Assembly (NCBI RefSeq): GCF_020982545.1
Contig: NZ_JAJKLK010000031.1
Location: 248,001-312,000, forward strand
Length of the DNA stretch: 64,000 bases
Source of the DNA: Streptomyces sp. MNU76
GTDB taxonomy: Bacteria > Actinomycetota > Actinomycetes > Streptomycetales > Streptomycetaceae
Direction of reading: 5' to 3'
Positions 61,595-64,000 of the stretch are shown here, in pieces (the first letter of the stretch is position 1; each line of letters begins with the position of its first letter). The notes below the pieces were generated by a model that saw nothing but the letters and a program-made list of their open reading frames with translations, made no database searches and was not told the DNA's origin. Position numbers and translations under genes: made by a program.

Positions 61595-61830
61595 ATGAGG
61601 TCGTCGTCACACACGGTTTGCACACTCACGCCCGCCCTGCTGCTCGCCGCGGCCGCGGCCGTCGGGGAGGGGCTTCCGTCGAAGCGTGGCCGGCGCCCCT
61701 GGCGGAGAGGCCCCCCGCCGGCTTCGCGGCCGTCGCTGCGCTCGGACGGAATGGCACCCTGTGCTTCGGCCAATATGGCAGCGGAGGAGGGGGCGACCGG
61801 ACCGATCCCCGTTCTGTTTGCGGAAGATGA
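61595..61830 (+). pseudogene. Pectate lyase remnant (N-terminal part)
   Basis: ATG 61595 has a strong GGGAGGA site and a signal peptide (TLTPALLLAAAAAVGEG). Adding one G near 61671 joins the -1 frame: ASVEAWPAPLAERPPAGFAA VAALGRNGT, which matches the start of mature PL1 pectate lyases. The frame then loses similarity and stops at 61830, so all catalytic parts are absent. From 61831 to 62024 no gene is seen. It appears to be the stump of a lost lyase next to the mannanase and galactanase. Confidence 0.5.
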
Positions 61831-62024
61831 GTCCTTCGGGGCCCGGGTTCGTCCGTGGGTGACAAGGGTCGGGCGCGACTCGGGTGTTCCGGGCGTACGG
61901 CCGTGAAAACGCTGCACTTGAGGGTGCAACGATGCCGGGAACCCGGCCTCCCCTCACCGGCGTACCCCGGTGTCAGGCCCGGCGCCCAGTTCACCGAGCG
62001 CCGACCCGTGGGAAGGGTGAGGGC

Positions 62025-63206
62025 ATGGACATCGACGCACTGCGCCGGGACACCCCCGGCACCGCCCACCGGATCCATCTCAACAACGCCGGAGCCGCCC
62101 TGGTCTCCCGGCAGACCCTGGACACCGTCACCGCCCACCTGGAACTGGAGGCGACCATCGGCGGCTACGAGGCGGCACGGCAGGAGCAGGACCGCATCGA
62201 CGCCATCTACACCGACCTCGCCCGCCTCATCGGCGGACGCCCCGACGAGATCGCTCTGTTCGACAACTCCACCCACGCCTGGAACGCCGCGTTCTACGCG
62301 CTCACCTTCAAGCCGGGCGACCGCATCCTCACCGGCCGGGCCGAGTACGGCAGCAATGTGCTCGCCTACCTCCAGGTCGCCCGGCGCACCGGCGCGGAGA
62401 TCGTCGTCGTCCCCGACGATCCGTCCGGACAGCTCGACACCGCCGCCCTCGCCGACCTGATCGACGAACGCACCCGACTGGTCGGCATCAGCCACATCCC
62501 CACCAGCGGCGGCCTGATCAACCCGGCGGCCGAGATCGGCCGGATCACCCGCGCCGCCGGGGTCCCGTACCTCCTCGACGCCACCCAGTCCGTGGGCCAG
62601 TTCCCGGTGGACGTCGAGGCCATCGGCTGCGACATGCTCAGCGCCACCGGCCGCAAGTTCCTGCGCGGCCCGCGCGGCACGGGCTTCCTCTGGGTGCGCA
62701 CCGAGGCGCTGGAGTACCTCGACCCGAACGTCATCGAGATCCACTCGGCGACCTGGGACGGCGGACGCGGCTTCACCTGGCAGCCCGGCGCCCGCCGCTT
62801 CGAGACCTGGGAGACCGGCTACGCCAGTGTCCTGGGCCTCGACACGGCCGTGCGCCAGGCCCTCGACCTGGGCCTGGACCGGATCGGTGAACGCGCCCTG
62901 GCCCTGGGCGCGTACCTGCGCGACCGCCTCGACGCCCTCCCCGGTGTCACCACCCACGACCTCGGCGAAGACCGCTGCGCCATCGTGACCGCCAAGGTCG
63001 ACGGCCTGGCCGAGACCGAGGTCGCCGCCGGTCTCGCCCGGCACGGGATCAACGTCACCACCACCTTCCCGGAGCACACCCAGTTCGACACCGAACACCG
63101 GGGCGTGCACCCCCTGGTCCGGCTTTCCCCGCACTACTACAACACCGAGGCCGAACTCGACCGCACCGTCGAGGTCATGGCCGACCTCGCCCGCACCGCA
63201 CGCTGA
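62025..63206 (+). CDS. Class V aminotransferase-fold PLP enzyme, 393 aa
   Basis: ATG 62025 starts a protein with LNNAGAALVSRQTLDTVTAH, VGISHIPTSGGLINPAAEIG, the aspartate in YLLDATQSVGQFPVDVE and the PLP-Lys in SATGRKFLRGPRGTGFLWV. Sequence features are those of the cysteine desulfurase/isopenicillin-N-epimerase-like group (also EgtE), not a true transaminase. Substrate is unknown. It is convergent with the next reductase gene. Confidence 0.82.
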   Translation: MDIDALRRDTPGTAHRIHLNNAGAALVSRQTLDTVTAHLELEATIGGYEAARQEQDRIDAIYTDLARLIGGRPDEIALFDNSTHAWNAAFYALTFKPGDRILTGRAEYGSNVLAYLQVARRTGAEIVVVPDDPSGQLDTAALADLIDERTRLVGISHIPTSGGLINPAAEIGRITRAAGVPYLLDATQSVGQFPVDVEAIGCDMLSATGRKFLRGPRGTGFLWVRTEALEYLDPNVIEIHSATWDGGRGFTWQPGARRFETWETGYASVLGLDTAVRQALDLGLDRIGERALALGAYLRDRLDALPGVTTHDLGEDRCAIVTAKVDGLAETEVAAGLARHGINVTTTFPEHTQFDTEHRGVHPLVRLSPHYYNTEAELDRTVEVMADLARTAR

Positions 63207-63235
63207 CACCTGACCGACCGACCGGCCGCCGTCCG

Positions 63236-64000
63236 TCAGGGCGGCGGCTCCGCGAGGAACTCACGGGCGCCGCGCAGCCGGGTGCGCAGACTCCGGCGGG
63301 TGACCCGACTGTCCAGCCGGACGTCGAGGGCTCCCCGCCGGGCGCCGTCGACCTGGCGTCCGGCGGGCAGCCGCGCCGGCTCCAGGCCGTCGCGGCGGGC
63401 GACGAGGACGCCCAGCTCGTGCCGGGTGAGGGCGTCCGGCCCGGCGACGTGCCGCACGCCGACCACCTCGGACGCGGCCAGTTCCAGGAGCGCTGCGGCC
63501 AGGTCGGCCACCTGCACCGGACAGCGCACCACATCGGTGAAGAGCACACCGTCGCGGGCACCCGCCACGAGATCGTGCACATGCCGTTCGTGCACGGACA
63601 ACGAGCGCCCGTCCCCGATGATCAGCGAGGTCCGCACCACGACGGCGTCCGGCGCCAGCAGCCGGACGCCGGTCTCCGCCGCCGCCTTCGCGGCACCGTA
63701 CGGGGTGACGGGATCCGGGAGACACGTCTCGTCGTAGTGGCCGGCGTCACCCGAGAACACGGCGTCGCTCGACACATGGATCAGCCGGCAGCCCCGCCCG
63801 GCCACGGCCGCCGCCACCCGGACCCCGCCCTCGGCGGTGACCTCCCAGTCCGGGCCGCCGCTCGACGCGTTGACGACGACCGAGGGAGCAACCCGCGTCA
63901 TCACCTCGGCCGGCCGCGCGGGGTCCCGGAGGTCGAGGGCGTACCAGGAGACGTCCGGCGGGACGTCCTGCCGGACGTCCGGCGGGTGGGCGGCGTAGGT
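63236..64000 (-). CDS. RmlD-like sugar-nucleotide reductase (5' end cut by window edge)
   Basis: The frame enters at the right edge and stops at 63236. It holds VVNASSGGPDWEVTAEGGVR (NAD-binding late segment), CRLIHVSSDAVFSGDAGHYD and the active-site YGAAKAAAE (Tyr-x3-Lys). This is the extended SDR fold of dTDP-4-dehydrorhamnose reductase. The N-terminal Rossmann part is mostly outside the window. Likely makes a deoxysugar nucleotide or related product. Confidence 0.75.
   Translation of the reverse strand, partial: TYAAHPPDVRQDVPPDVSWYALDLRDPARPAEVMTRVAPSVVVNASSGGPDWEVTAEGGVRVAAAVAGRGCRLIHVSSDAVFSGDAGHYDETCLPDPVTPYGAAKAAAETGVRLLAPDAVVVRTSLIIGDGRSLSVHERHVHDLVAGARDGVLFTDVVRCPVQVADLAAALLELAASEVVGVRHVAGPDALTRHELGVLVARRDGLEPARLPAGRQVDGARRGALDVRLDSRVTRRSLRTRLRGAREFLAEPPP

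Overview
The DNA is very GC-rich, with short intergenic gaps, many GTG starts, overlapping stop/start codons, a complete conservon, secreted polysaccharidases and Tat/Sec-exported proteins. This points to a Streptomyces chromosome. The left 35.9 kb is most of a siphovirus-type prophage and the right 28 kb is host chromosome. I found no tRNA, rRNA or CRISPR array.

Prophage, 1 to about 35.9 kb. Positions 1-10 kb hold a tightly packed, mostly uncharacterised early or replication block: winged-helix proteins, a probable replication initiator (4658-6067) and two paralogous HTH-repeat/HNH-like genes (6083-7616). A 16-bp perfect hairpin (9633-9673) ends that block. Next come a membrane protein, two HNH genes and a small zinc-finger primase-polymerase-like protein (11595-12179). 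The late genes then follow the standard order: TerS, TerL, portal, minor head protein, scaffold, SU10-type major capsid, connectors, tail tube, tail assembly chaperones with a canonical -1 slippery heptamer, tape measure, minor tail proteins, amidase endolysin, holin and a coiled-coil/TM protein. An unusual four-gene insert sits between capsid and connectors: a kinase-like protein, a methyltransferase and two glycosyltransferases. The right end carries an XRE/TPR regulator with a palindromic operator and a second, convergent XRE regulator. The phage boundary lies inside an ATP-dependent DNA ligase gene, which keeps its catalytic core but loses the C-terminal OB-fold portion. The integrase and the other attachment site are not in the window.

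Host chromosome, 35.9-64 kb. The genes are: truncated ligase; thioredoxin-reductase-like flavoprotein divergent from an XRE-cupin regulator; a three-gene operon of zinc-independent MDR oxidoreductase and two acyl-CoA dehydrogenases; a secreted PI-PLC/GDPD-like protein; a small membrane protein; a NAGPA-type phosphodiester glycosidase; a DUF779 protein; a Tat-exported alginate-lyase-like protein ending in a sortase-E-type LAATG anchor; a sugar-binding lipoprotein; a cvnABCD conservon; a MITE-like 218-bp repeat; a TetR regulator in one transcription unit with a secreted M19-like dipeptidase/discoidin protein; a plant-cell-wall section (GH5 mannanase with FnIII and CBM2, GH30 galactanase-like enzyme, pectate lyase remnant, LacI remnant, two LacI-family operators); a class V aminotransferase; and an RmlD-like reductase cut by the window edge.

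At least ten genes show a break in reading frame. Every one needs one extra base to be repaired, most breaks lie in a homopolymer, and they occur in both prophage and host. This looks more like systematic homopolymer under-calling in the assembly than gene decay. Affected genes are given as full-length frameshifted features.
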